32,947 nt of DNA from Lachnospiraceae bacterium (GCA_009774345.1 VSNR01000020.1:1-32947), one strand, 5' to 3'; numbered from the stretch's first letter, positions 6,763 to 14,840 are shown. Notes: generated from the letters alone by a model not told the origin. Made by a program: numbers and translations.

Positions 6763-8082
6763 TCAGTCCACTTTCACCCCTTTATAAGACAGTGTGGCAA
6801 CCGCCCGAAAAACCTCGTCTGCATAAGAGGTCTGAACCATGCCGTCGTACTTTTCCGCGGCAGTCTGTGCACTTTTTAGCCCCCATCCATGCAGCCCGTT
6901 CTGCGCCTTCGCAGTCTGCAACACACCCTCCTTTTCATTTGGCAGCGCTGCAAGCGGATTCTCCACTTTGATGACCAGCATTTGATGAATACGGCGGATT
7001 GTCAGCCGGATCTCGCGCTGCTTTGTCACGGGCACCTGTCTGGACGCTTCGAGCGCATTGTCCAGTAGATTGCCAAGAATTGCGCACAAATCCGCGCTCC
7101 GAATATTCGTATGGCGCGGAAATTCCACCTGAACCAGCATCTGTATGCCGCCCTCCTTCGCCGCTGCCGCCTTGCTGTTGATCAGATAGTCTATCGTCTC
7201 GTCTCCCGTCCAGACCGTGTCTGTCATTTCCTGCATGGGCGCCTGCAATGCATTCAGATACTGTACTGCCTCGTCCACTTTCCGATGCGAGAGCAGCTGC
7301 TGCAACACGCCAATATGATTGTGAAAATCATGAAACAGCTTCGCATTGAGCGCATAGGCATTGTTCAGTGCGGTATAATCGCGCTCTAATAATTCTGCCT
7401 GCTCGGATTTGAGTTTTGCAAGCTCCCGTTCCGTCTCATACTGGCGGCGCAGGCGAAACACCAAAAGCGACATCATCAAAATAACTGCCAGAATGGTCCA
7501 CATGCCAAGCGTGTCATCGGCAATCTTTAACACGGTCTGTTCCGACAGCGTTATGACCGCCATAAAACCTGCTACGCCCACAACCGAGGCGAAGCGGAAT
7601 GCATTTTTTGCCGCCCGCTCCCTGTACATAAAAAAATAAAGCACCACAGCAGAAAGCAGTACATGAAAAATCCATAGTGCTATTTGTCCACGCTCTGTTT
7701 TTGCTTCCAGCCATGCCGCACTGTGAAATAATACCCCCAGCCATGCCGCAAACAGAAACTGCCAGAGAGAAACTGCGGCCGCATAAAAAATGCTCACAAA
7801 AAAGCCCATCCGAATCTCCAGAAATCCAAACCGGCTGGCACAGCATGCAAGCCAGAGCACTTCCAGTCCCACGCGGTAACTTTCAGGAAAACCCATCACA
7901 GATATCAAAACCTCCAGCAGCACTGCTCCTGCCAGTGCTGCGGCTGCCTTTTTGTGATTCCAAGTATCCTGATACGCATCTTTCTGCTGACTGCGGTGCT
8001 GCTGTGACATCAAAAACAATCCTGCCAGTGCACGCACGCTTCCGGCAGCGGCATCCGAAAGCAGTAACATCCCCTCCATCAT
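6763..8082 (-). CDS. GHKL sensor histidine kinase (AgrC-like)
   Basis: This 439-residue kinase has about six membrane helices in its first 210 residues, then a coiled linker (215-245). The phospho-acceptor box LFHDFHNHIG follows, with His at 251. Downstream come the N box (LGNLLDNALEAS, near 345) and a glycine box (GLHGWGLKSA) of the GHKL/HATPase_c type. The lack of a separate HisKA domain and the HDF motif place it in the HPK10/AgrC-like group that pairs with LytTR regulators. The first ATG (8082) overlaps the regulator's stop as ATGA. The polytopic sensor domain suggests a peptide or membrane signal; the ligand is unknown. It is the last gene of the four-gene operon. Confidence 0.88.
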   Translation of the reverse strand: MMEGMLLLSDAAAGSVRALAGLFLMSQQHRSQQKDAYQDTWNHKKAAAALAGAVLLEVLISVMGFPESYRVGLEVLWLACCASRFGFLEIRMGFFVSIFYAAAVSLWQFLFAAWLGVLFHSAAWLEAKTERGQIALWIFHVLLSAVVLYFFMYRERAAKNAFRFASVVGVAGFMAVITLSEQTVLKIADDTLGMWTILAVILMMSLLVFRLRRQYETERELAKLKSEQAELLERDYTALNNAYALNAKLFHDFHNHIGVLQQLLSHRKVDEAVQYLNALQAPMQEMTDTVWTGDETIDYLINSKAAAAKEGGIQMLVQVEFPRHTNIRSADLCAILGNLLDNALEASRQVPVTKQREIRLTIRRIHQMLVIKVENPLAALPNEKEGVLQTAKAQNGLHGWGLKSAQTAAEKYDGMVQTSYADEVFRAVATLSYKGVKVD

Positions 8083-8798
8083 ATGTGCGCCCCCCAATAG
8101 CGGTTGATTTGCTCCTTAACATCTTGCAGATGCGAGCGGCTGACAGGCAGCGATGTCCCATTTTTCAGAACCGCCATGCCATCCCTGACCTGCATCACAT
8201 GGATGAGATTGACAATACAGCCCCTGTCAATATAGATAAATTCCTCTGCCCCCAGCTCGTCATAGACCTGCGCAAGGCTTTTTCGCACCTTGGACACCCC
8301 GCTTTCCGATACAATACTGGCATTTTTGCCGTCGCGCTCAATATAGTAAATCGCTTGGTACGCTATTTTTTCAAGGCGGCTGTTCGTCTGAATCGTATAA
8401 AATTTTCCGGCTTCCAGCACAATCAGCCTGACCGCGTCCTGTATCGCTGGAAAAAGTCTTTTATCAAGATCATTTTTCGGAACATAGCGGAATATGGACA
8501 GTTCAAACGCATCGATGGCATACTCAATATGCGATGTGATAAAAATAATCTTCACATTCGGAAGAAACGGTTTGATCTTTTCCGCAAGCTCCATCCCTGT
8601 ACGTTCCGGCATCTCGATGTCGAGCAGTATCAAGTCATAATAAAACTGATCCTCCGTGATATCGCAGAGCAGGCTGCTGCTGGACGTGTACACCGTAATC
8701 TTTCCGACGGCACCGCATTGCTGCAGGCAGCGCTCCGCCATTTCCCGATGTGCCTGTACAGCGGATTCCTCATCATCACAAACTGCGATTTGCAGCAT
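8079..8798 (-). CDS. LytTR-family response regulator
   Basis: This 239-residue protein has an N-terminal receiver domain (acid pair in CDDEE at 7-11, phospho-acceptor Asp 60 in LILLDIEMPERTG, TSH switch near 80-86). Its C-terminal LytTR DNA-binding domain spans about 135-235 (YYIERDGKN, FIYIDRGCIVNL, LPVSRSHLQDV). GTG (8807) and two ATG codons (8804, 8798) are in frame; I chose 8798 because GCGAGG lies eight bases upstream. The start region overlaps the end of the ATPase gene, and its stop overlaps the kinase start. It should bind paired repeats about 21 bp apart; such repeats occur at 6028-6054 in front of the ABC transporter operon. Confidence 0.9.
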   Translation of the reverse strand: MLQIAVCDDEESAVQAHREMAERCLQQCGAVGKITVYTSSSSLLCDITEDQFYYDLILLDIEMPERTGMELAEKIKPFLPNVKIIFITSHIEYAIDAFELSIFRYVPKNDLDKRLFPAIQDAVRLIVLEAGKFYTIQTNSRLEKIAYQAIYYIERDGKNASIVSESGVSKVRKSLAQVYDELGAEEFIYIDRGCIVNLIHVMQVRDGMAVLKNGTSLPVSRSHLQDVKEQINRYWGAHI

Positions 8799-8803
8799 TA
8801 TCA

Positions 8804-10375
8804 TCACCTCGCGAACGATTTATCATAGGGAAACCTGCATCCCACTGTATAAATTGGAATTGTGTCAAACAGTTCTCCGTGACCTCCCCGTGACGGTTTT
8901 GCCACGATCCCCCTGTCCACAAGCCGCCTGTCTACAAACACTTTCAAGGATTTGGGATTACCGTCTTTTGCCTTGACTTCTATGCCATAAATAACATTGT
9001 CTTTGTCAGCCACCATAAAATCAAGCTCATATTGTTCATAAACAGAAAAGCAAACCTCATCTTCCTTCACTTTACATTTGGTATACGGAACCTTGAACAG
9101 CCTGTGCAGTTCATTATAGACAAAAGTCTCTGCCAAAAGCCCCGTCACGGCAGTCCTGTCAACCACATACTTTTCTGCCAGATAAGACGCAATGCCACAG
9201 TCTGCATAATAGATTCTTCTGTCGGGAACAATTTCTCTCATATCACCATTTACCGCCAGACTGCACATCCCTAATATTCCTGTATATTTGAGCCACACGA
9301 CTGCTGCGGACACCTCATTTTTATTGACAAGCAGTTCTGTACTTGCTTTTGCCAATGAAGTGATCCTCTCCACTGTATTTTTTCCCGTCCCACGCTTCTC
9401 ACTGCACATTTCCTGCAATGCCTGACGATACACAACATCAAAGATTTCCACTTCCCGCTCTGACGAAAAATAATTTCTGGATTCGTCCTGAAAAGTGCCA
9501 AGCAGTTTCCCAATAACATCATAGCACTTCCCTATATCTTTTGATTCAATATACTTCCTGACTACCTCTGGATAACCGCCAATCCTGCAATATAAAGCAT
9601 AGAGCTCTGACAGTTCCTCATACATAGAAGCATCAGACTGCCCGGACAAATCAATCGTTTTGAGCGTCTCCTCCGCGCCGAACACCCTGCAAAACTCCAT
9701 AAAGCTCAATGGAAACATCGTACAGCAGCGGATTGTACCAGCGGGAAGAAAAAATCCTTTATCCTGCAAAATACGCCCGAGATAACTTCCAGTGACAACA
9801 ATATCACATGCCACTGTCCTCCTCATCGTACGAATGGCATTATATACTCTGCGGTTAAGCTGTATTTCATCAAGAATCAAAATCGTTCTGTTATCGTTTA
9901 CAAAGGGAGGAAGCCCCGCACGCATACAGTACTTTTCAAACTCCAGTATCGTTGCCCCATATTGGATAATTTCCTCAAAATCAAAATTATCCTCTGCCAG
10001 ATTGACATAGATGACAAACTCATAATTCTGATAAGCAAACTTCAACAGTTCCGTCGTCTTTCCAACCTGCCTTGTCCCCTCAAGCTGTAAAACCTGATGC
10101 AATCGATCTGACTTCCATTCAGAAAGCTCTTCCTGTACATCTCTGACAAACGGATTTTCTTTTACGAGCTTATGATATGTCTGATCTATGATATGTTTTT
10201 TGTAATCAAGTTCGGGCAGTTTCGTCCCAGATGCTGGCATACCATTTTCATCTAAATACAGATTACTGATATACGCTATATTTTGTCTGATATAATAAAT
10301 GCTATAAAAAACGCCGTCCACCAAAAAGCCTATTGTGTTTTGGTCAGCAGTTTTGACTTTGTGCGTTGCGGTCAT
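8804..10375 (-). CDS. AAA ATPase with DUF4143-like C-terminus
   Basis: This 523-residue protein begins with about 95 residues of no recognised family, followed by a P-loop ATPase: Walker A GTRQVGKTT at 100-108, Walker B ILILDE at 165-170, and a sensor-like VVTGSYLGRIL. The C-terminal half fits the DUF4143 group, with a PD-(D/E)xK-like ending (YELDFMVADKDNVIYGIEVK). The biochemical role of this family is not known to me. The ATG at 10375 overlaps the stop of the small membrane gene as ATGA. Its end overlaps the LytTR regulator start, so it is locked into the two-component operon. An ATPase of this type inside a LytTR/GHKL operon is unusual; a role in signalling or in guarding the transporter is speculation. 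Confidence 0.8.
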   Translation of the reverse strand: MTATHKVKTADQNTIGFLVDGVFYSIYYIRQNIAYISNLYLDENGMPASGTKLPELDYKKHIIDQTYHKLVKENPFVRDVQEELSEWKSDRLHQVLQLEGTRQVGKTTELLKFAYQNYEFVIYVNLAEDNFDFEEIIQYGATILEFEKYCMRAGLPPFVNDNRTILILDEIQLNRRVYNAIRTMRRTVACDIVVTGSYLGRILQDKGFFLPAGTIRCCTMFPLSFMEFCRVFGAEETLKTIDLSGQSDASMYEELSELYALYCRIGGYPEVVRKYIESKDIGKCYDVIGKLLGTFQDESRNYFSSEREVEIFDVVYRQALQEMCSEKRGTGKNTVERITSLAKASTELLVNKNEVSAAVVWLKYTGILGMCSLAVNGDMREIVPDRRIYYADCGIASYLAEKYVVDRTAVTGLLAETFVYNELHRLFKVPYTKCKVKEDEVCFSVYEQYELDFMVADKDNVIYGIEVKAKDGNPKSLKVFVDRRLVDRGIVAKPSRGGHGELFDTIPIYTVGCRFPYDKSFAR

Positions 10376-10605
10376 AGACTGTTTTTCCTCTCTCTCAATA
10401 ACCATTTTATCAAAACTGCCGCAGTCAACAGAATGATGGTGACACTGCCATAGATCAAAATGCTCGTATACCAAGGAGCAGATTGCATTTCATACAATTC
10501 TGGATATTTATGATACTCCCAATAAACATACAATCCGTGGCCAAGCAAGACACCAACCGACGAACCCATGATGATATTTAAAAATGTGTTTATTTTCTTC
10601 TGCAT
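10372..10605 (-). CDS. Small two-helix membrane protein, first operon gene
   Basis: This 77-residue protein has two hydrophobic helices, about residues 8-28 and 45-67. They are separated by a polar, aromatic loop (YWEYHKYPELYEMQSAPWYT), and a basic tail follows. GAAAGGA upstream supports the ATG at 10605, and its TGA overlaps the ATPase start as ATGA. It is the first gene of the operon encoding the ATPase, LytTR regulator and GHKL kinase. I cannot name the family. The external or internal Tyr/Trp/Pro-rich loop is the only distinctive part and could be a partner-binding surface for the kinase. Confidence 0.75.
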   Translation of the reverse strand: MQKKINTFLNIIMGSSVGVLLGHGLYVYWEYHKYPELYEMQSAPWYTSILIYGSVTIILLTAAVLIKWLLRERKNSL

Positions 10606-10655
10606 AAAAATTTTCCTTTCATAATTATATTTCCGGTCCTCTTACGCTAGAAACT

Positions 10656-10684
10656 ATTATACTACAGCTCATCCAAAAAGAAAA
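10656..10684 (-). promoter_or_regulatory. Promoter of the two-component operon
   Basis: On the - strand TTTTCT (10679-10684), a 17-bp spacer and a perfect TATAAT (10656-10661) lie about 50 bp upstream of the small membrane gene. I see no LytTR-like repeats here, so autoregulation by the neighbouring regulator is not supported. Confidence 0.55.
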
Positions 10685-10740
10685 CAGTTATGAAAATCGC
10701 TATTAAATTTTTATACCTGCAAAAAATTGCCGAATCTATA

Positions 10741-10768
10741 TTGCGTAAAATGAAAAATCTGTTATACT
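10741..10768 (+). promoter_or_regulatory. Promoter for the racemase-side transcript
   Basis: TTGCGT (10741-10746), a 16-bp spacer and TATACT (10763-10768) form a promoter. An AAGGA ribosome site (10779-10783) and an ATG (10789) follow closely. Confidence 0.6.
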
Positions 10769-10801
10769 TTAGTAATCTAAGGACGGCCATGTACTGCAAG
10801 C

Positions 10802-11023
10802 GTGACATTGGATATAGAAAATGGAGTAAAACAAAGATTGGTTTGGAAAAAAGCAACTAAAAAGCTCTACAAGTTCTTTCTCACTCTTATGGTAAGTCTA
10901 TCTTTGTATTCAGGTCCCATCGCTCAGAATGAGATACGAAAGATGCTCGAAGCACTTTCAGGGACAAGTGATGCACAAGTCCAAGAACTTGATGAAGAAG
11001 ATAAAGATTCCGAAGAAATATGA
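10802..11023 (+). CDS. Small unrecognised ORF upstream of racemase
   Basis: The frame encodes up to 73 residues: a basic start (KQRLVWKKATKKLYKF), one hydrophobic stretch (FFLTLMVSLSLYSG) and a strongly acidic end (VQELDEEDKDSEEI). It opens with a GTG lacking a ribosome site. The well-placed AAGGA instead serves an ATG at 10789 in another frame, which runs 23 codons (MYCKRDIGYRKWSKTKI onward) to a TAA at 10858-10860. A one-base change in the six-A run near 10847-10852 would join the two into one 70-80-residue protein. It may be a real frameshifted small membrane protein, a programmed frameshift, or a chance ORF. It ends nine bases before the racemase gene, so it is likely co-transcribed. Confidence 0.35.
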   Translation: MTLDIENGVKQRLVWKKATKKLYKFFLTLMVSLSLYSGPIAQNEIRKMLEALSGTSDAQVQELDEEDKDSEEI

Positions 11024-11032
11024 GGTGATACC

Positions 11033-11731
11033 ATGAAAAAATTAGGTTTAATCGGTGGCATGGGACCCGAATCGACAATCCCTTACTACCACGATATTGT
11101 ATACGGCGTTCAAAAGAAAACAGGAAAAGATTTCTTTCCCCCACTGACCATTGAGAGTGTCAATGTATTTGAAGTGCTACAGCTTTGCAGCGAGGAAGAC
11201 TATGATGCCTTAACTGACTATCTTCTGACTGCAATCAGCCATCTTGTAAAAAGCGGCGCTGATTTCGCCGCTTTGACTGCAAACACGCCCCACATTGTCT
11301 TTGACCGGCTGCAAAGCGCATCCCCCATTCCACTCATCAGCATTGTCGAAGCTGCCCGCGATGAGGCTGTGCGGCGGGGGACACACAAATTAGGACTTCT
11401 TGGCACCATCTTTACCATGACAGGTGATTTTTTCAAGAAGCCCTTTTATGACAGCGGGATTGAAATCATTGTCCCAAATACGGAAGAAATGGATTTTATC
11501 AATTATAAAATATCATCAGAATTAGAACATGGGATTGTCAAAAAAGAAACCCTGAACATCTTTCAGAATGTAATCGCACACATGAAAAAAGATAACGGAA
11601 TTGAAGGGGTTATTCTGGGCTGTACCGAACTGCCGCTTTTATTAAATGACAGTGTCAGTCCTGTGCCCTGTCTTGACACGATGCAGATACATATACAGGC
11701 TTTGATTGATGGTATTGTCAGTCCGACATAA
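11033..11731 (+). CDS. Aspartate/glutamate racemase family protein
   Basis: This 232-residue protein has the family's start (LGLIGGMGPESTIPYY) and the second catalytic cysteine in GVILGCTELPLL (Cys 197). The position of the first cysteine holds alanine in TANTPH (Ala 83), so the usual two-cysteine, two-base mechanism is incomplete. Members with one cysteine are known, for example E. coli YgeA with Thr at this site, and they act on other amino acids or in one direction. A cofactor-independent amino-acid racemase or epimerase is the best call; the substrate is open. GAGGTGATACC lies in front of the ATG. It follows the small ORF by nine bases and precedes a 100-residue unknown by about 35 bases. 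Confidence 0.85.
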   Translation: MKKLGLIGGMGPESTIPYYHDIVYGVQKKTGKDFFPPLTIESVNVFEVLQLCSEEDYDALTDYLLTAISHLVKSGADFAALTANTPHIVFDRLQSASPIPLISIVEAARDEAVRRGTHKLGLLGTIFTMTGDFFKKPFYDSGIEIIVPNTEEMDFINYKISSELEHGIVKKETLNIFQNVIAHMKKDNGIEGVILGCTELPLLLNDSVSPVPCLDTMQIHIQALIDGIVSPT

Positions 11732-11766
11732 CTGTTGCGGCTTCTAAAGAGAGGGGAAATAAACTT

Positions 11767-12069
11767 ATGCTTACATACAATGAAGTCCAACAAATACACA
11801 ACAAATTATCCTCAGAGAATACAGACATCGCAGACGACAATCTGGATGAAGAGATCACTTCTATTATATATTATGTTGATAAAATAGACTGCGATAAAGA
11901 GACCACTCTCGTCCACCGGCACATTGATATTGAGTATTCCTTTGGCGAATATTACGAAATAAGTGAGGGCACTCCTTTATTTGATGCGGTTTGTTCCCTG
12001 TGCAGTCTGCAATTGCAGTCCGAATTACAGGAAACAGTTCTATTTTCAAAATTAAATTGCCATAAATAA
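11767..12069 (+). CDS. Hypothetical acidic protein, 100 residues
   Basis: This 100-residue, mostly acidic protein has no signal peptide or membrane helix. The N-terminus (MLTYNEVQQIHNKLSSEN) looks helical; the middle (TSIIYYVDKIDCDKETTLVH) alternates hydrophobic and charged residues as in beta strands; and a Cys pair occurs in VCSLCSLQ. GAGAGGGGA lies a dozen bases upstream of the ATG. It follows the racemase gene closely and is probably in the same transcript. I do not recognise a family. Small acidic cytoplasmic proteins like this are often immunity or regulatory proteins, but there is no sequence sign of either. Confidence 0.6.
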   Translation: MLTYNEVQQIHNKLSSENTDIADDNLDEEITSIIYYVDKIDCDKETTLVHRHIDIEYSFGEYYEISEGTPLFDAVCSLCSLQLQSELQETVLFSKLNCHK

Positions 12070-12240
12070 AATTGATGGGTTATCATATTCTCGTTCCTAT
12101 CCGATATATTTTACAAATACCAAAACATACACAATATATTCTGCCCAAAATCTGGAAAACCCGTTGATTTTTCAAACCAGTCAGTATAAAATAAAGGTAA
12201 CTAGACGATTCTATTATAAAAAAATAAAGGAGTGATGAGT

Positions 12241-13452
12241 ATGTCATTTATGAATTTTTGGAACGGCAATTCGCTGTATGGCTCGAACAACAACTCGACC
12301 AACCTGTACAGTTTGTTCTCTGAACGAAATGCGATAAAGAACGGTACATATAAAAAACTGCTCAAATCCTACTATAGTTCTTTAGAGGAAAACTCTGGCT
12401 CCAAGACGTCTGTCAGCAAAAGACGCGGCCAGAACAACATTATTGATAAGCTGTTAAAAGAAAAGATGTATCCCACCGTTTCCAAGGAAACACAGGAGGC
12501 AAACACCAACCTGACGAACGGGATTAGCAGTCTAAAATCCTCTATTTCCACATTGCAGAGTGAGAAGACATTTGAGGACACAGAGAACGGCAAAACTGCT
12601 TCCGAGAAGGTTGTCTCCGCGATGAAGTCCTATGTGACCAATTACAACAATGTCGTGACAGCGTCAAAGAGCTCTACGCTTTCAAACAAGACAGCGTATG
12701 TGGCAAACATGATGAGCACGACCTCAAAATTTGAGAAAGAACTCGGTGAAATCGGTGTGATGCTCAAGAGTGACGGAACACTTCAGCTTGATGAGACCAA
12801 GTTAAAAGACGCAGATCTCTCGAAGGTTCAGAAGCTGTTCTCAACAGAGAATATTCAGAGCTATGGCTCTACGATCGCATCGCGCGTTAAGTTTGCCGGC
12901 GGCGGTACAAACACCACCACAGGCACAAACTCCTCAACAGACAGCACAGATTCGACAACCAAGAAACCGACCAGCTCCAGCGCTGCCGCACTCAAGACAG
13001 ACGGTGAGACGCTCGCATCCAGTGAGCTGTTTGCAAAGATCAAGGACGAAGACGGCAACGAGACATACGATGTCAAGAAAATTCTCTCGACAGCAAAAAG
13101 TTTCGTGAACAATTACAACACAATGTTTGATAAAGCAGAGTCCAGCTCCAATTCCGGTGTGCTGTCAAATCTGTCTTATATCAGAAACAGAACCTCAAAC
13201 AACACCAAGGCGCTCAAAGAGTTCGGTATCAGCGTAGACAAGAAGGGCAGACTGTCACTTGACGAGGATACCTTCAAGAAAGCGGATATGTCCAAAGCAC
13301 AGGACTTCTTCAAGGACTATGGTTCCTATGTTGCAAGCAACGCCTCACGCGTAGACTATTATATGAATACCAAGGCAAACGCAGCAAGCGGATACACCTC
13401 AAAAGCATCTTACAATATACCGCCTGTTTCGGATTACAATTCATTCATTTAA
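12241..13452 (+). CDS. FliD-like protein with duplicated domain
   Basis: This 403-residue protein is rich in Ser, Thr, Asn and Lys. It contains two diverged copies of one module, at about residues 124-214 and 281-371. Each runs from a helix with YVTNYNN or FVNNYNT, through SNKTAYVANMM or SNLSYIRNRT, to a signature like LKSDGTLQLDETKLKDADLS or DKKGRLSLDEDTFKKADMS, and ends in a phenylalanine-rich segment. The latter resembles the C-terminal part of flagellar cap protein FliD. A Gly/Thr/Ser linker (222-250) joins the copies. No signal peptide, sortase motif or flagellar neighbour is present. AGGAG eight bases upstream supports the ATG at 12241 over the GTG and ATG just before it. It may be an extracellular filament-type or secreted protein exported by the flagellar system; function is unproven. 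Confidence 0.65.
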   Translation: MSFMNFWNGNSLYGSNNNSTNLYSLFSERNAIKNGTYKKLLKSYYSSLEENSGSKTSVSKRRGQNNIIDKLLKEKMYPTVSKETQEANTNLTNGISSLKSSISTLQSEKTFEDTENGKTASEKVVSAMKSYVTNYNNVVTASKSSTLSNKTAYVANMMSTTSKFEKELGEIGVMLKSDGTLQLDETKLKDADLSKVQKLFSTENIQSYGSTIASRVKFAGGGTNTTTGTNSSTDSTDSTTKKPTSSSAAALKTDGETLASSELFAKIKDEDGNETYDVKKILSTAKSFVNNYNTMFDKAESSSNSGVLSNLSYIRNRTSNNTKALKEFGISVDKKGRLSLDEDTFKKADMSKAQDFFKDYGSYVASNASRVDYYMNTKANAASGYTSKASYNIPPVSDYNSFI

Positions 13453-13468
13453 ACACTTTCATTTTATC

Positions 13469-13514
13469 ATTTGCCGCCCATGTGATACAAAAAACGGTCA
13501 CATGGGCGGCAAAT
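13469..13514. terminator. Bidirectional terminator, perfect 17-bp stem
   Basis: ATTTGCCGCCCATGTGA (13469-13485) pairs perfectly with TCACATGGGCGGCAAAT (13498-13514). It separates the convergent FliD-like gene (+) and Rpn-family gene (-), whose stop codon begins at the next base. Confidence 0.8.
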
Positions 13515-14483
13515 TTAAGCGGTCACAGGTTCTTTTCCCTGAATAATAGCCTTTACTTCTTCTAAATCTTTATTAATAACTGTTGCTATCTGATCTGCTG
13601 TTAAACCATTATTGTACATATTTGTAATAATCTTTACTTCAGCGGCCGCCTCTCCCATTGCCCTTCCAATCGCAATTCCATCTTCCTTAATTCCTTGACT
13701 CAAATTACACATAACACTCACATCCTTTCTAATATTCTCCTCAACAGGAATATCGTACTCATTTCCAATGATGTTTAGCTTCTCATCTACCGTAAGTTCT
13801 TTTGATAACAACGCACCTAACAGCCGATGCAGCTCGTATTGCTTATCACGTTTTGGAAGCTCTTTTGACAGACCAATCATAACGATATTAATCAAATCCA
13901 GTTTACCCTTCCATGCATAAGAGCCCATCAGGGTATCATTTGTTAAATGTACATGATTTATGCTATTTTCGTCGGTGTTCATACATACCCATATGGAATA
14001 TACTTGTTTTATATCATCATAATTCGTATTTTGGAAATCCCTTTCCTTCTGCGAGGAAATAAGACGACTCACATAAAAGATTGCCCTGTTCAGTATCGCA
14101 TATTCTGTCGGTTCATTCTTTTGAGCCTCAACATTAATAATTATCTGCGAAAGTCCATCTTTCATTCGTACATAAAAAACAATATCAAATCTCACCAGAC
14201 CTTCATTAATTTCTGCATTTTCTGTATTAAAACCAACTATTCTCTTCCCATCTTTTTGATCACTCTTATTGGTAAATCCCAATTCGACCGGAACCGCACT
14301 AATATAAGGTTTTCCCTCAATGAAAGAAACAATTTTTTGGGGATTCATATCCTTAAACTCATCTACTGTTTTAACCAGTATATGTGCCAAAATGATCTTT
14401 TGTCCCAAAAGCCGTTTAGCACTGGCATCATATTGGGCCTCTTTGTCTGTTGCCTGTATTGATGTTTTTACTTCTGTATCCAT
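13515..14483 (-). CDS. Rpn/PDDEXK-family nuclease (transposase-like)
   Basis: This 322-residue protein matches the Rpn / PDDEXK_2 group, widespread in Clostridia and often annotated as recombination-promoting nuclease or putative transposase. The nuclease core reads RFDIVFYVRMKDG (Asp 100) followed by IINVEAQKN (Glu 119, Gln 121), the D...ExQ form of the PD-(D/E)xK site. The N-terminus ends its first helix in RLLGQKIILAHILVKTVDEF, typical of the group. A helical C-terminus with a small HTH-like segment (MYNNGLTADQIATVINKDLEEV) closes it. AGGAGAAAGACCT in front of the ATG fixes the start. These proteins promote RecA-independent recombination in E. coli; here the gene stands alone, without terminal repeats that would mark a mobile element. 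Confidence 0.85.
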   Translation of the reverse strand: MDTEVKTSIQATDKEAQYDASAKRLLGQKIILAHILVKTVDEFKDMNPQKIVSFIEGKPYISAVPVELGFTNKSDQKDGKRIVGFNTENAEINEGLVRFDIVFYVRMKDGLSQIIINVEAQKNEPTEYAILNRAIFYVSRLISSQKERDFQNTNYDDIKQVYSIWVCMNTDENSINHVHLTNDTLMGSYAWKGKLDLINIVMIGLSKELPKRDKQYELHRLLGALLSKELTVDEKLNIIGNEYDIPVEENIRKDVSVMCNLSQGIKEDGIAIGRAMGEAAAEVKIITNMYNNGLTADQIATVINKDLEEVKAIIQGKEPVTA

Positions 14484-14666
14484 AGGTCTTTCTCCTCTTT
14501 GTCATGATATAGTCATTTGCGAAAAGATATATGACCATATTTAAATTATATCGCAACCACTGCTTTAAAACAACCCGAACTTACTTCATTTGGTATTGGA
14601 GAACAGATTCAAGCCAGTATCATATTGATCAGTTTCGTGAAAATGTTTGAAACTCAGCCGCGCCTG
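14484..14666. other. Non-coding gap, no feature seen
   Basis: This gap lies between the divergent Rpn-family gene and the promoter at 14667. I see no convincing reading frame, hairpin with T run or repeat. Confidence 0.5.
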
Positions 14667-14695
14667 TTGCCATCCCGCCAAAATCATGCTATGAT
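14667..14695 (+). promoter_or_regulatory. Promoter of CD3324-like transcript
   Basis: TTGCCA (14667-14672), a 17-bp spacer and TATGAT (14690-14695) form a strong promoter. Transcription would start near 14702, about 140 nt ahead of the CD3324-like gene, so leader element A is fully contained in the transcript. Confidence 0.7.
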
Positions 14696-14737
14696 AACAA
14701 GAAAACCATTATAAAATCAGAAGGGGGCTTTCAGTCT

Positions 14738-14806
14738 ATGAAACGATATGTTATGTCTGCGTAGCATTGGCTATTGCAATTCATTCAACATTGTCATAGC
14801 CAGTGC
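14738..14806 (+). promoter_or_regulatory. Leader element A: 8-codon ORF plus switching hairpins
   Basis: AGAAGGGGG (14720-14728) precedes an ORF of eight codons, MKRYVMSA, ending in TAG at 14762-14764. The G of TAG starts an 11-bp stem, GCATTGGCTAT (14764-14774) with ATAGCCAGTGC (14796-14806), around a 21-nt loop. The same GGCTATTGCA segment can instead pair backward with TGCGTAGC (14758-14765), which spans the stop codon. The two hairpins exclude each other, and a ribosome on the short ORF would decide between them. Element B at 16183-16271 has the same design. Neither hairpin has a T run, so control of translation or RNA stability is more likely than termination. Confidence 0.5.
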
Positions 14807-14840
14807 GAATCCTAAAAAATTTTACATTTAGGAGGCAGCT

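Noticed and set aside
7677..8828. A 383-residue + strand ORF opposite the kinase and LytTR genes
   Set aside because: The - strand carries complete kinase and LytTR motifs, overlapping starts and ribosome sites; the + strand product has no recognisable domain.
12067..12107. Sigma-28 (flagellar) promoter upstream of the FliD-like gene, from CCGATAT at 12101-12107
   Set aside because: The only TAAA box lies 29 bp upstream instead of about 15 bp, so the element does not fit a sigma-28 promoter. A TTGATT/TATAAA pair at 12164-12190 is at least as likely.
13515..14483. Rpn-family gene as part of an insertion sequence
   Set aside because: No terminal inverted repeats or target duplications flank it, and the adjacent perfect stem (13469-13514) works as a terminator between convergent genes.
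14739..14830. A signal-peptide-like frame (YVCVALAIAIHSTLS) through leader element A
   Set aside because: It has no start codon with a ribosome site and stops at 14797-14799. The DNA is better explained by the paired stem-loop that recurs at 16219-16271.
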